Assembly: GCA_945946745.1 (NCBI GenBank)
Contig: CAMEWZ010000077.1
Location: 1-7,259, forward strand
Length of the DNA stretch: 7,259 nucleotides
Direction: 5' to 3'
From: an uncultured Clostridia bacterium
Lineage (GTDB): Bacteria > Bacillota > Clostridia > Oscillospirales > Oscillospiraceae
Shown here: one piece after another, positions 1-5,655 of the stretch
How the letters are laid out: every line of letters starts with the position of its first letter
How positions within the stretch are numbered: position 1 is the stretch's first letter
Translations under genes and position numbers: made by a program
The notes under the pieces: generated by a model
The model's input: only the letters and a program-made list of their open reading frames with translations
Told to the model about the DNA's origin: nothing
Databases searched by the model: none

Positions 1-85
1 GAAAGCTGAGGCACCCCTGCTTAAACCGGGAATCCCGGCAGGCGCGCAGGGTCACTTCGGGGAGAAGGGAAATGGTTTCAATCAT
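1..85 (-). CDS. N-terminal fragment, probable M16-family (YfmF-like) peptidase
   Basis: Read on the minus strand, an ATG at 85-83 opens a frame that stays open for 28 codons to the window edge. It begins MIETISLLPEVTLRAC and continues with RFKQGCLSF. A ribosome binding site (AAGGAG, plus-strand 94-99) lies 8 nt before the ATG, a strong sign of a real start. The pattern of a short lead, 'V-x-L', then 'FK-x-x-x-L-S' resembles the beginning of the insulinase/M16-like proteins of the YfmF type, which usually pair with YfmH in Firmicutes. The zinc-binding motif, if any, would lie outside the window, so catalytic status cannot be judged. The reading frame is well supported; the family is a recognition from very little sequence and could be wrong. 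Confidence 0.6.
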   Translation of the reverse strand, partial: MIETISLLPEVTLRACRDSRFKQGCLSF

Positions 86-117
86 AAAACAGGCTCCTTA
101 AAGGTAAATGCAAAATG

Positions 118-132
118 GCGGCGAGTCGCCGC
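118..132. repeat. Perfect 15-bp inverted repeat upstream of the minus-strand peptidase gene
   Basis: GCGGCGA-G-TCGCCGC is a perfect 7-1-7 dyad, 33 nt upstream of the minus-strand start at 85. It could be an operator, or a hairpin in the 5' UTR if transcription starts further upstream. A similar dyad lies upstream of the other minus-strand gene (4690-4704). No T-run follows on either strand, so it does not look like a terminator. Confidence 0.5.
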
Positions 133-202
133 GGACAATACATACACAGGATGGCTTGTATTCGTTACACGATTAGGCACCGCTCGGCGTCGTTACTGCG
201 GT

Positions 203-214
203 AAATTGCAATTT
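203..214. promoter_or_regulatory. 12-bp perfect palindrome, possible operator
   Basis: AAATTGCAATTT is an exact 12-bp palindrome in the divergent intergenic region. It is flanked on both sides by the direct repeat TGCGG (197-201 and 215-219). The size and symmetry suit a dimeric helix-turn-helix regulator, but no known operator is assigned and chance remains possible in AT-rich DNA. Confidence 0.3.
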
Positions 215-222
215 TGCGGCGT

Positions 223-382
223 AAAGGCTCCCCTGAAAGGGGAGCTGTCACAGCGTAAGCTGTGACTGAGGGGTGCTTCAAAAAGTTTGTTGATAACAAA
301 CTTTTTGGTGATTTGCTCCGCAAATCACGCACCCTTCCGAGCCGCCTTACGGCGGCCCACCTCCCCTAAAAGGGGAGGCTTT
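223..382. repeat. Symmetric multi-hairpin palindromic element (MITE-like intergenic repeat)
   Basis: This 160-bp block is almost entirely self-complementary. The ends form near-perfect terminal inverted repeats: AAAGGCTCCCCT (223-234) and AGGGGAGGCTTT (371-382) match at 11 of 12 positions. Inside are six hairpins with perfect arms. They are 227-234/238-245 (8 bp), 247-254/259-266 (8 bp, GTAA loop), 280-291/295-306 (12 bp), 308-316/320-328 (9 bp), 341-346/351-356 (6 bp) and 360-367/371-378 (8 bp). A further stem, 268-276 with 329-337 (9 pairs, one G-T), encloses the central two, so the order is mirror-symmetric. It encodes no transposase. The architecture fits the short palindromic intergenic repeats of gut clostridia, but copy number cannot be seen from a single copy. 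No clear target-site duplication was found. Confidence 0.75.
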
Positions 383-534
383 GGCTGGTTCTACAAACTA
401 CAATTTTACACAGCAACAGCAATGATTGCCCGGCTTGCGCCCGCCGTATTCCTGGAAACAGGACATGTAATGGTTATTATATACCACTTTTCCCAAAATA
501 GGAAGTAGGACACAAAAATTTAAGACTTTTTCTG
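383..534. other. AT-rich non-coding stretch between the repeat element and the prmA promoter
   Basis: No convincing gene lies here. A small hairpin with a GAAA tetraloop is formed by TCCTG (450-454) and CAGGA (459-463). TATTAT (475-480) resembles a -10 box but lacks a matching -35 box. An open frame beginning inside the palindromic element (287-508) has no family resemblance and is not called. Confidence 0.5.
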
Positions 535-563
535 TTGTCATTTTTTCCGCTTTGCGGTAGAAT
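535..563 (+). promoter_or_regulatory. Sigma-A-type promoter for prmA
   Basis: TTGTCA (535-540) and TAGAAT (558-563) are separated by exactly 17 bp and each match the vegetative consensus at 5 of 6 positions. Predicted transcription start is near 570, giving a leader of about 25 nt that contains the AGGAGG ribosome binding site (582-587), 8 nt before the prmA ATG. A short inverted repeat (CCGC-TTT-GCGG, 547-557) occupies the spacer. Confidence 0.75.
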
Positions 564-595
564 GAAAGCCAAGACTACAGAAGGAGGACTTCGCC

Positions 596-1570
596 ATGGC
601 ATGGCTGGAAATTACCCTAGAAACCGCGTCCCACAAATGCGAGGATGTGGTGACGGCGCTGACCGCCCGGGGCTTTGCCGACCTGGTGATTGAGGATCAG
701 GCGGAATTGGAAACCTTCCTGGAGGAAAACCGGGCCTACTGGGATTATATTGACGAAACACTACAGCAGCAATTGCAGGGGCTTTCCCGGATCAAGCTGT
801 ATCTGGAGGACACCGACCAGTCCTCCATGGCCCGGCTGGAATCTGCCGCCCGGGAGCTGGAGCTGCCCATGGCGGTCGCTCCCCTGGCGGAAACCAACTG
901 GGAGGAAAGCTGGAAGGACAACTACCCGCCCCAGGAGGTTGGCCGTTCCCTGGTGGTGCTGCCCTACTGGCGCGCGGAGGAGGAAACAAACCGGCGGAAG
1001 GTCATTCTGGATCCCGGTCTGACCTTTGGCACCGGCGCCCATCCCTCCACCCAGATGGTAATGGAAACCATGGAGGATGTGGTAACAGACGGCTTTTCCT
1101 GCCTGGATCTGGGCAGCGGCAGCGGCATTCTCTCCATCACCGCCCTGCGGCTGGGGGCGGGAAAAGCCGTGGGCATCGACATTGATCCCAAGGCGGAGGA
1201 CATCGCCCGGGAAAACGCCGCCTATAACGGCTTTGCTGCCCCGGAATTCACTGCTCTGACCGGAAACGTCACCGAGGATAAGGATCTGATGGCATCCCTG
1301 GCGGCGGCGGAATACGACCTGGTGCTGGTGAACATCGTCGCGGATGTGATCATCGCCCTGGCCCCGGTGCTGCCCCGGTTCCTGACGGACAAAAGCACCT
1401 TGATCTGCTCCGGCATTTTGGATGTCCGGCTGGACGAGGTGATTTCCGCCCTGGAACAGGCAGGCCTGCGTGTTACCCACACTAGAGAAAAAGAAGACTG
1501 GCGCTGCGTAACGGCAAAAAGAAATACATGCTTATCGGGTTCACGCAGCAGAGCAACAAATTGTAATTGA
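596..1570 (+). CDS. prmA: Ribosomal protein L11 methyltransferase
   Basis: A cytoplasmic SAM-dependent enzyme that N-methylates ribosomal protein L11. The ATG has an AGGAGG 8 nt upstream. The N-terminal substrate-recognition half (residues 1-100) includes the family's W-x-x-x-W-K segment (102-107). The catalytic half carries DPGLTFGTGAHPST (139-152), typical of PrmA, then the SAM-binding DLGSGSGIL (171-179), an acidic GIDIDP strand (193-198), the NIVAD motif (246-250) and CSGIL (271-275). The family usually ends soon after a segment like DWRCVTAKR (301-309). Here about 15 further residues follow (NTCLSGSRSRATNCN) that look unlike PrmA, suggesting the original stop was lost by a small rearrangement. 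All catalytic motifs are intact, so it should be functional. Firmicutes often have rsmE downstream; it is absent here. Confidence 0.95.
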   Translation: MAWLEITLETASHKCEDVVTALTARGFADLVIEDQAELETFLEENRAYWDYIDETLQQQLQGLSRIKLYLEDTDQSSMARLESAARELELPMAVAPLAETNWEESWKDNYPPQEVGRSLVVLPYWRAEEETNRRKVILDPGLTFGTGAHPSTQMVMETMEDVVTDGFSCLDLGSGSGILSITALRLGAGKAVGIDIDPKAEDIARENAAYNGFAAPEFTALTGNVTEDKDLMASLAAAEYDLVLVNIVADVIIALAPVLPRFLTDKSTLICSGILDVRLDEVISALEQAGLRVTHTREKEDWRCVTAKRNTCLSGSRSRATNCN

Positions 1571-1746
1571 GTGGACAGCGGAAAGTTGTGGTATCCTTTC
1601 GGGATGAATGAAAATATTGTCCGAAATACTGTATAAGACCAACAGCAATGTTTTCACTGGAATTTTTAATCTGTCCCGAAGGGACACCTTAACTGTCAAC
1701 TGTCAACTATTAACTGATACAAACTATCTGTCTAAGGAGCAACCCT
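1571..1746. other. AT-rich junction between prmA and the glycoside-hydrolase-like gene
   Basis: This 176-bp gap differs sharply in composition from its GC-rich neighbours. It holds a perfect 6-bp hairpin with a GAA loop (TGTCCC 1672-1677, GGGACA 1681-1686) and the heptamer repeat listed separately. TATAAG (1632-1637) could be a -10 box but has no good -35 box. No terminator with a T-run follows prmA, so read-through into the next gene is plausible. An open frame from 1608 that runs into the next gene out of frame has no recognisable family. Confidence 0.55.
1691..1718. repeat. Four tandem 7-bp units (AACTGTC type)
   Basis: The units read AACTGTC, AACTGTC, AACTATT, AACTGAT. The first two are identical; the others share AACT and diverge after it. 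The array ends 16 nt before the ribosome binding site of the next gene, so a change in copy number would alter leader length without touching coding sequence. Confidence 0.65.
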
Positions 1747-2796
1747 ATGAATATTCCCTATCGTACCCAGCGAATGCTGAAACGGGTCGGCACCGTTTTG
1801 ATGGCCGTGCTGGTGGTTGGCGTAGCCGCCTGGCTGTGCTGGGTGGTCTGGCTTCAGCGCTATGTGGTCTACACCAGCGACGGCGCCGAGCTGGACTTCG
1901 AGCAGTCTGCCAATGACGTCATGGGCGAACGGGCCGAAAAGCCGGTGGCCCAGGAAAACATTTCCATTTTCTACAACGAGGGCGCCGACGCCATCGACAC
2001 CAGCAACGAACTGAAATCCCTTTCCGGCTACTACATTACCAGCGACATGTTCAAAAACGATCTGGAAAACGTGCTGCTGCAAATCGAACGCCTGCCCGCC
2101 GGAACCGCCGTTATGATCGAGATGAAAGGGCCTTACGGCTCCTTCTATTACCCCAGCCAGCTGAGCGACGCCACCATCTCCGCCAGCACCAACGTGGAAA
2201 CTGTGGTGGACCTGGTAAGCAAGCTGCAAACCAAGGGCTTTTACACCATCGCCCAGGTCAGCGCCTTCCGGGATCGGGAATTCGGCGACAAGAGCGTAAC
2301 CTGCGGACTGTACATGCTCAGCCGGGCGGGTCTGTGGATGGATCAAGGCGGCATGTACTGGCTGGATCCCACCAACGCCTCCACCACCAGCTGGATCTCC
2401 TCCGTGGTGTTGGAGCTGCGGGGTATGGGCTTTAACGAGGTGCTGCTGAGCAACTTCTGTTTCCCCACCTCCGACCAATACATCTTCAACGGGGACAAAT
2501 CCGCCGCCCTGGTATCCGCCGCCAAGACGCTGATCTCCACCTGCGCCGCGTCGGACTTTGTGCTGTCCTTTGAAACCAATGATCCCACCTTCCCCCTGCC
2601 GGAGGGGCGCTGCCGGATGTACCTGAGCAACGTGGACGCCACCACCATCTCCCAGAAGGTCTCCCAGGTCACCTTCGACAATCCGGAGATTCGGCTGGTA
2701 TTCCTCTGCGAAACCGGCGACACCCGGTTTGACGAGTACAGCGTCCTGCGTTCTCTGAACGTTGCCGAGGAAGTAGAGGGCCGCAAAGCCGGCTGA
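1747..2796 (+). CDS. Membrane-anchored putative glycoside hydrolase (DUF4015-like)
   Basis: 349 residues; ATG chosen for AGGAG (1735-1739) 7 nt upstream. After a basic N-terminus, residues 14-36 form one hydrophobic helix without a lipobox or clear cleavage site. The rest therefore probably sits outside the cell, tethered as a type II membrane protein. The ectodomain looks like a TIM-barrel of the DUF4015/putative glycoside hydrolase group: 'GYYITSDMF' (94-102), a strand 'AVMIEMKGPYGSFYYP' (121-136), 'GFYTIAQVSAFRD' (164-176), 'YWLDPTN' (204-210) and 'GFNEVLLSNFCFP' (228-240). That last segment corresponds to the family's usual F-D-Y-x-R-F-P, but the acidic residue is replaced, so activity is uncertain. 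The substrate is unknown; a cell-wall or surface polysaccharide is an inference. The alaX start follows 30 nt after the stop, so the two are probably co-transcribed. Confidence 0.7.
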   Translation: MNIPYRTQRMLKRVGTVLMAVLVVGVAAWLCWVVWLQRYVVYTSDGAELDFEQSANDVMGERAEKPVAQENISIFYNEGADAIDTSNELKSLSGYYITSDMFKNDLENVLLQIERLPAGTAVMIEMKGPYGSFYYPSQLSDATISASTNVETVVDLVSKLQTKGFYTIAQVSAFRDREFGDKSVTCGLYMLSRAGLWMDQGGMYWLDPTNASTTSWISSVVLELRGMGFNEVLLSNFCFPTSDQYIFNGDKSAALVSAAKTLISTCAASDFVLSFETNDPTFPLPEGRCRMYLSNVDATTISQKVSQVTFDNPEIRLVFLCETGDTRFDEYSVLRSLNVAEEVEGRKAG

Positions 2797-2826
2797 TTGG
2801 CTCATTTCATTCTTGAGGTCATCATC

Positions 2827-3981
2827 ATGCAGACACGAAAATTATACTATGAAGATTCCCACCTCTCCCGGTTCCCCGCCACGGTGCTTTCCTGCACCCT
2901 GGCGGAGAAGGGCTACGAGGTGATTCTGGACGCCACCGCCTTCTATCCCGAGGGCGGCGGTCAAGCGGGGGACACCGGGATTTTGGGCGGCGTCCGGGTG
3001 CTGGATACCCGGGAGCGGGGCGAGTCGGTGGTTCACCTGTGCGCAGAGCCGCTGGCGGAAGGCAGCGCCGTGGAAGGCGTCATTGACTACGGCCCGAGAT
3101 TTCTTCGGATGCAGCAGCATTCCGGGGAGCACATTGTCTCCGGCATTCTCCACCGCCGCTACGGCTGCCACAACACCGGGTTCCACATGGGTGCGGATGT
3201 AATCACCATCGACTTTGACGCCGTGATCCCCGCCGCCGACCTGCCCCAGATCGAGGCGGAGGCCAACGGCGCGGTCTGGGCCAATCTGCCCGTTCGGTGC
3301 TGGTACCCAGAGCCGGAGGAACTGGCACAGCTATCCTACCGCACCAAACGGGCGCTGCCCTGGCCGGTACGAATCGTGGAGATTCCCGGCTTCGACCGCT
3401 GCGCCTGCTGCGGCACCCACGTCCAGGCCACGGGGGAAATCGGCCTCATCAAGCTGCTGAGCGTTGTTCCCTTCCGGGGCGGCACCCGGATGGAAATGGC
3501 CTGCGGCCAGCAGGCTCTGGCTCTGCTGAACACCGCCTACAATCAGAATAAGCTGGTATCCCAGGCCTTTTCCGCCCAGCCGGCGGAAACCGGCGCCGCC
3601 GCTCAGCGGATGAACGAGCTGCTTGCCCAGCAGAAATACCGGATCGTCTCTCTGGAGCGGCGAATTTTCGCCGCCATTGCCGCGGGCTATGCAGGAAACG
3701 GGGACGTGGCACATTTCGAAGAAGGCTTGGATGGCAACGGCGTGCGGCTGCTGGCGGATGCCATCGCGGAGACCTGCGGCGGCACGGCGGCGGTATTCAG
3801 CGGCACGGATGAAACGGGCTACGCCTTTTGCCTGGTGACCAGAAGCGGCGATCTGCGTTCCCTGGGCCGGGCGCTGACAAACGCGCTTCATGGCCGGGGC
3901 GGCGGCAAGCCCATCTGCCAGCAGGGCCGGGTCAGCGCGTCCAAAGCCGAAATCGAGGACTTCTTCGCCCACAGGTCTTAA
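2827..3981 (+). CDS. alaX: Alanyl-tRNA editing protein, AlaX-L type
   Basis: A stand-alone trans-editing enzyme related to the AlaRS editing domain; the family hydrolyses Ser- or Gly-tRNA-Ala in the cytoplasm. Start: the ATG at 2827 has GAGG (2815-2818) 8 nt before it. A TTG at 2797, directly after the previous stop, is in frame but lacks a convincing ribosome binding site. The 384-residue protein shows the N-terminal beta-barrel motif FYPEGGGQAGDTG (39-51). The zinc site follows: QQHSGEH (H98 and H102) and C-C-G-T-H (C194, H198). The long C-terminal part ends with a glycine-rich GRGGGKP segment typical of DHHA1 domains, making it the long form. No terminator follows; its stop overlaps that of the convergent deacetylase gene. 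Confidence 0.9.
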   Translation: MQTRKLYYEDSHLSRFPATVLSCTLAEKGYEVILDATAFYPEGGGQAGDTGILGGVRVLDTRERGESVVHLCAEPLAEGSAVEGVIDYGPRFLRMQQHSGEHIVSGILHRRYGCHNTGFHMGADVITIDFDAVIPAADLPQIEAEANGAVWANLPVRCWYPEPEELAQLSYRTKRALPWPVRIVEIPGFDRCACCGTHVQATGEIGLIKLLSVVPFRGGTRMEMACGQQALALLNTAYNQNKLVSQAFSAQPAETGAAAQRMNELLAQQKYRIVSLERRIFAAIAAGYAGNGDVAHFEEGLDGNGVRLLADAIAETCGGTAAVFSGTDETGYAFCLVTRSGDLRSLGRALTNALHGRGGGKPICQQGRVSASKAEIEDFFAHRS

Positions 3982-4661
3982 CGGTCTTTTTTCGGAAAAC
4001 AAGCATAGGTTTTTCCCGGCTTGAGGGAAACGCCCCGGGTCTTGGCCAATTCCGAGACGGTGACAATGCGGAAATTCTGCTCCAGCAGGGCATCCACAAT
4101 GTCCAGCGCCGCCTTTACCGAGCTTGTGGTCATATCGTGGAGCAGAACGATGTCGCCATCGTCCACATTTTTCAGCACCGACTGTTCAATGGCTGCCGTA
4201 TCGTGGGTGGCCCAGTCCCGGGGATCCACAGACCAGCTGAGAATGGCCAGCCCCCGGGCCTCGGCCACCTGCCGTACCCCGTCGCCGCAGCAGCCTCCCG
4301 GCGGCCGCAGGAATACTGGCTTGCAGCCCTCCGGGAGCATGGCCTGGGTGTCGATGATCTCGGCGGCAATGTCCCGGCGGCTCATGTCCTTCATGTTTTT
4401 GTGGGAGTAGCCGTGAAACCCGATCTCGTGGCCCTCGTCGAAGATGCGCTGGGTGATATCGGGGTAGTCTTTGATCCGGTAGCCGCAGAGCAGGAACGTC
4501 GCCTTTACCCCCCGGTCGTACAGCCCATCCAGCAGCTGGTGGGTATATTTTCCCGAGGGGCCGTCGTCAAAGGTCAACGCCACATATTTTTGTTCTTCCG
4601 CCCCCCGGACGGGAAAGGCCAGAAAGCCAAGGCACAAAAGCGCCGCCAAAATTCGCCGCAT
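3978..4661 (-). CDS. Secreted polysaccharide deacetylase (NodB domain)
   Basis: 227 residues. The ATG at 4661 is preferred over an upstream in-frame codon because AGGAAG lies 8 nt before it and because it starts directly with a signal peptide: MRR, a hydrophobic core (4-16), and likely cleavage near residue 20-21. The mature protein is nearly all NodB (carbohydrate esterase 4) domain with all motifs present. These are TFDDGPS (30-36, catalytic and metal Asp32/33), HGYSH (83-87, metal His), RPPGG (119-123), WSVDPRDW (143-150) and LLHD (173-176). The enzyme should remove acetyl groups from an N-acetylated polysaccharide outside the membrane; peptidoglycan, as for PdaA/PgdA, is the likeliest substrate but is inferred. 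The two cysteines after RPPGG are unusual. It converges on alaX with a 4-bp overlap (TTAA, 3978-3981) and no minus-strand terminator. Confidence 0.88.
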   Translation of the reverse strand: MRRILAALLCLGFLAFPVRGAEEQKYVALTFDDGPSGKYTHQLLDGLYDRGVKATFLLCGYRIKDYPDITQRIFDEGHEIGFHGYSHKNMKDMSRRDIAAEIIDTQAMLPEGCKPVFLRPPGGCCGDGVRQVAEARGLAILSWSVDPRDWATHDTAAIEQSVLKNVDDGDIVLLHDMTTSSVKAALDIVDALLEQNFRIVTVSELAKTRGVSLKPGKTYACFPKKDR

Positions 4662-4689
4662 GGGGATCACTTCCTTTGCTATCGGTAAG

Positions 4690-4704
4690 CGGCAGGCTGC
4701 CGCA
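4690..4704. repeat. Perfect 15-bp inverted repeat in the deacetylase leader
   Basis: GCGGCAG-G-CTGCCGC is a perfect 7-1-7 dyad, 29 nt upstream of the deacetylase start. If the predicted minus-strand promoter is right, it lies in the 5' UTR and could fold as a 6-bp hairpin close to the ribosome binding site. It shares the outer GCGGC/GCCGC and layout with the dyad at 118-132. Confidence 0.5.
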
Positions 4705-4726
4705 GCGGGCACGGTCCGCTTTTTTT
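4704..4726 (+). terminator. Intrinsic terminator on the plus strand, antisense to the deacetylase leader
   Basis: AGCGGGC (4704-4710) pairs with GTCCGCT (4714-4720, one G-T pair) around an ACG loop, and T4720-T4726 form an uninterrupted seven-T run. This is the standard form of a rho-independent terminator for plus-strand transcripts. The only plus-strand gene that could feed into it is alaX, more than 700 nt upstream across the convergent deacetylase. It also insulates the rlmA promoter that begins at 4737. Confidence 0.6.
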
Positions 4727-4729
4727 ATA
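4724..4729 (-). promoter_or_regulatory. Possible -10 box for the deacetylase gene
   Basis: On the minus strand, TATAAA lies at 4729-4724, predicting a start near 4717 and a leader of about 56 nt. The corresponding -35 region (around 4747-4752) is only a T-rich run, so the promoter would be weak or activator-dependent. It sits between the plus-strand terminator T-run and the rlmA -35 box. Confidence 0.35.
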
Positions 4730-4736
4730 TTTCGAT

Positions 4737-4765
4737 TTGACGTAGCGAAAAAAATAGGGTATAGT
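4737..4765 (+). promoter_or_regulatory. Sigma-A-type promoter for rlmA-prfA
   Basis: TTGACG (4737-4742) and TATAGT (4760-4765), separated by 17 bp, each match the vegetative consensus at 5 of 6 positions. The predicted start near 4772 places the GGAGGG ribosome binding site (4773-4778) almost at the mRNA 5' end, giving a leader of only about 14 nt. Confidence 0.75.
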
Positions 4766-4785
4766 ATCGGGTGGAGGGTTGCGAA

Positions 4786-5586
4786 ATGGACTTGCTTTGC
4801 CCCGTCTGCGGTGCGGAACTGAATAGGCTGGATAATCGCTATGTCTGTCCCCGGGGCCACAGCTTTGACATCGCCCGGCAGGGCTATGTGAACCTGCTGG
4901 CCGTACAGCAAAAGCACTCCCGCAACCCCGGCGATACCCGGGAGCAGGTGCTGTCCCGCCGGGAATTTCTGGAGGCGGGCTTTTACGCCCCCATCGCCCA
5001 GGCGCTGATCGGCACCGCCAAAGGGCTGGGCATTTCCGGCCCGGTGCTGGACGTGGGCTGCGGGGAAGGGTACTATTCCTCCCGGCTGGCTCAAGCCCTG
5101 GGAGCGCCCTTAACGGGCCTGGACATTTCCAAGGAGGCCGTCCGCTGCGCCGCCGGAAAATACAAGGGCGCCCAGTGGCTCTGCGCCACCGCGTCCCACA
5201 TTCCCGTGGCAGACGGCAGCGCGGCGCTTCTGACCAGCCTGTTTGCCTTGACCGCGCCGGAGGAATTTCACCGGGTATTGCAGCCCGGCGGGTACTTTTT
5301 CCAGGTTTTGGCCGCCCAGGATCATCTGCTGGGACTGAAGGCCATCATTTATGACCAGCTGACCTTCAAGGAAAAGGACACCCAGCCGGAATTTCCCGGC
5401 TTTGCGCGGGTGCAGTCCGTTCCCATCCGGTTTTCCTTCACCGTGGAAGGAAAGCAGGTGCAAAACCTGCTGTCCATGACGCCCCATGTGTTTCGCATCA
5501 CGAAGGAAGGCGCGGCGCGTCTTGCCAATACACCCTGTCTGACAGACACTGCCAGCTGCGTGCTCAATGTGTTCCGCCGGATTTAA
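4786..5586 (+). CDS. rlmA: 23S rRNA (guanine-N1)-methyltransferase, RlmA family
   Basis: 266 residues. The ATG at 4786 has GGAGGG 7 nt upstream; an in-frame GTG at 4771 overlaps the promoter's expected start site and is unlikely. The N-terminal zinc finger is complete (C5-x2-C8 and C21-x3-H25), followed by the family signature HSFDIARQGYVNLL (25-38) and REFLEAGFYAP (59-69). The SAM-binding motif is LDVGCGEGYY (88-97), with the acidic GLDIS strand after it. Family members methylate N1 of G745 (Gram-negative type) or G748 (Gram-positive type, related to TlrB) in helix 35 of 23S rRNA, near the macrolide-binding exit tunnel. By lineage G748 is expected, but the sequence alone does not decide. It leads the transcript that continues into prfA, 87 nt downstream. 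Confidence 0.88.
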   Translation: MDLLCPVCGAELNRLDNRYVCPRGHSFDIARQGYVNLLAVQQKHSRNPGDTREQVLSRREFLEAGFYAPIAQALIGTAKGLGISGPVLDVGCGEGYYSSRLAQALGAPLTGLDISKEAVRCAAGKYKGAQWLCATASHIPVADGSAALLTSLFALTAPEEFHRVLQPGGYFFQVLAAQDHLLGLKAIIYDQLTFKEKDTQPEFPGFARVQSVPIRFSFTVEGKQVQNLLSMTPHVFRITKEGAARLANTPCLTDTASCVLNVFRRI

Positions 5587-5618
5587 CATACCCGTGTAAA
5601 TCGGGATGTATGTCTGGA

Positions 5619-5655
5619 AAAATGTCGAAACAGGGGAATTTCTTAACGACATTTT
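5619..5655 (+). promoter_or_regulatory. Inverted repeat in the rlmA-prfA gap
   Basis: AAAATGTCG (5619-5627) and CGACATTTT (5647-5655) are perfect 9-bp arms around a 19-nt loop. The 3' arm ends 7 nt before the prfA ribosome binding site AGGAG (5663-5667). No T-run follows outside the stem, so it is not a typical terminator. An RNA hairpin affecting processing or prfA translation, or a protein-binding dyad, would fit. A second, imperfect hairpin (5587-5612) lies just after the rlmA stop. Confidence 0.4.

Noticed and set aside
223..382. CRISPR array or riboswitch
   Set aside because: The repeats are inverted, not regularly spaced direct repeats with unique spacers, and no known riboswitch core or downstream expression platform could be recognised.
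287..508. Small open frame (73 codons) in the intergenic region
   Set aside because: It begins within the palindromic element, and its sequence follows from the hairpin arms. There is no ribosome binding site in the right place and no known family.
414..1650. Shared 11-mer CAACAGCAATG at 414-424 and 1640-1650
   Set aside because: Repeats of this length are expected by chance in a window this size, and the flanks do not match.
1608..1916. Open frame MKILSEILYKTNS... between prmA and the hydrolase gene
   Set aside because: It runs through the heptamer repeat and then out of frame into the next gene. No ribosome binding site or recognised family supports it, though a remnant of an inserted sequence cannot be excluded.
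1732..2805. Long minus-strand open frame (357 codons) opposite the glycoside-hydrolase-like gene
   Set aside because: It is the shadow of a GC-rich gene. The translation is rich in Gly, His, Val and Gln with no recognisable domain, and the plus-strand frame has a TM helix, a ribosome binding site and family motifs.
3987..3992. Six-T run just after the alaX stop as a possible terminator
   Set aside because: No stable stem precedes it; upstream sequence lacks a complement to the bases next to the T-run.
3828..4688. Plus-strand open frame (286 codons) opposite the deacetylase
   Set aside because: The minus strand encodes all five NodB motifs and a signal peptide. The plus frame starts inside alaX with no family resemblance and is explained by codon bias.
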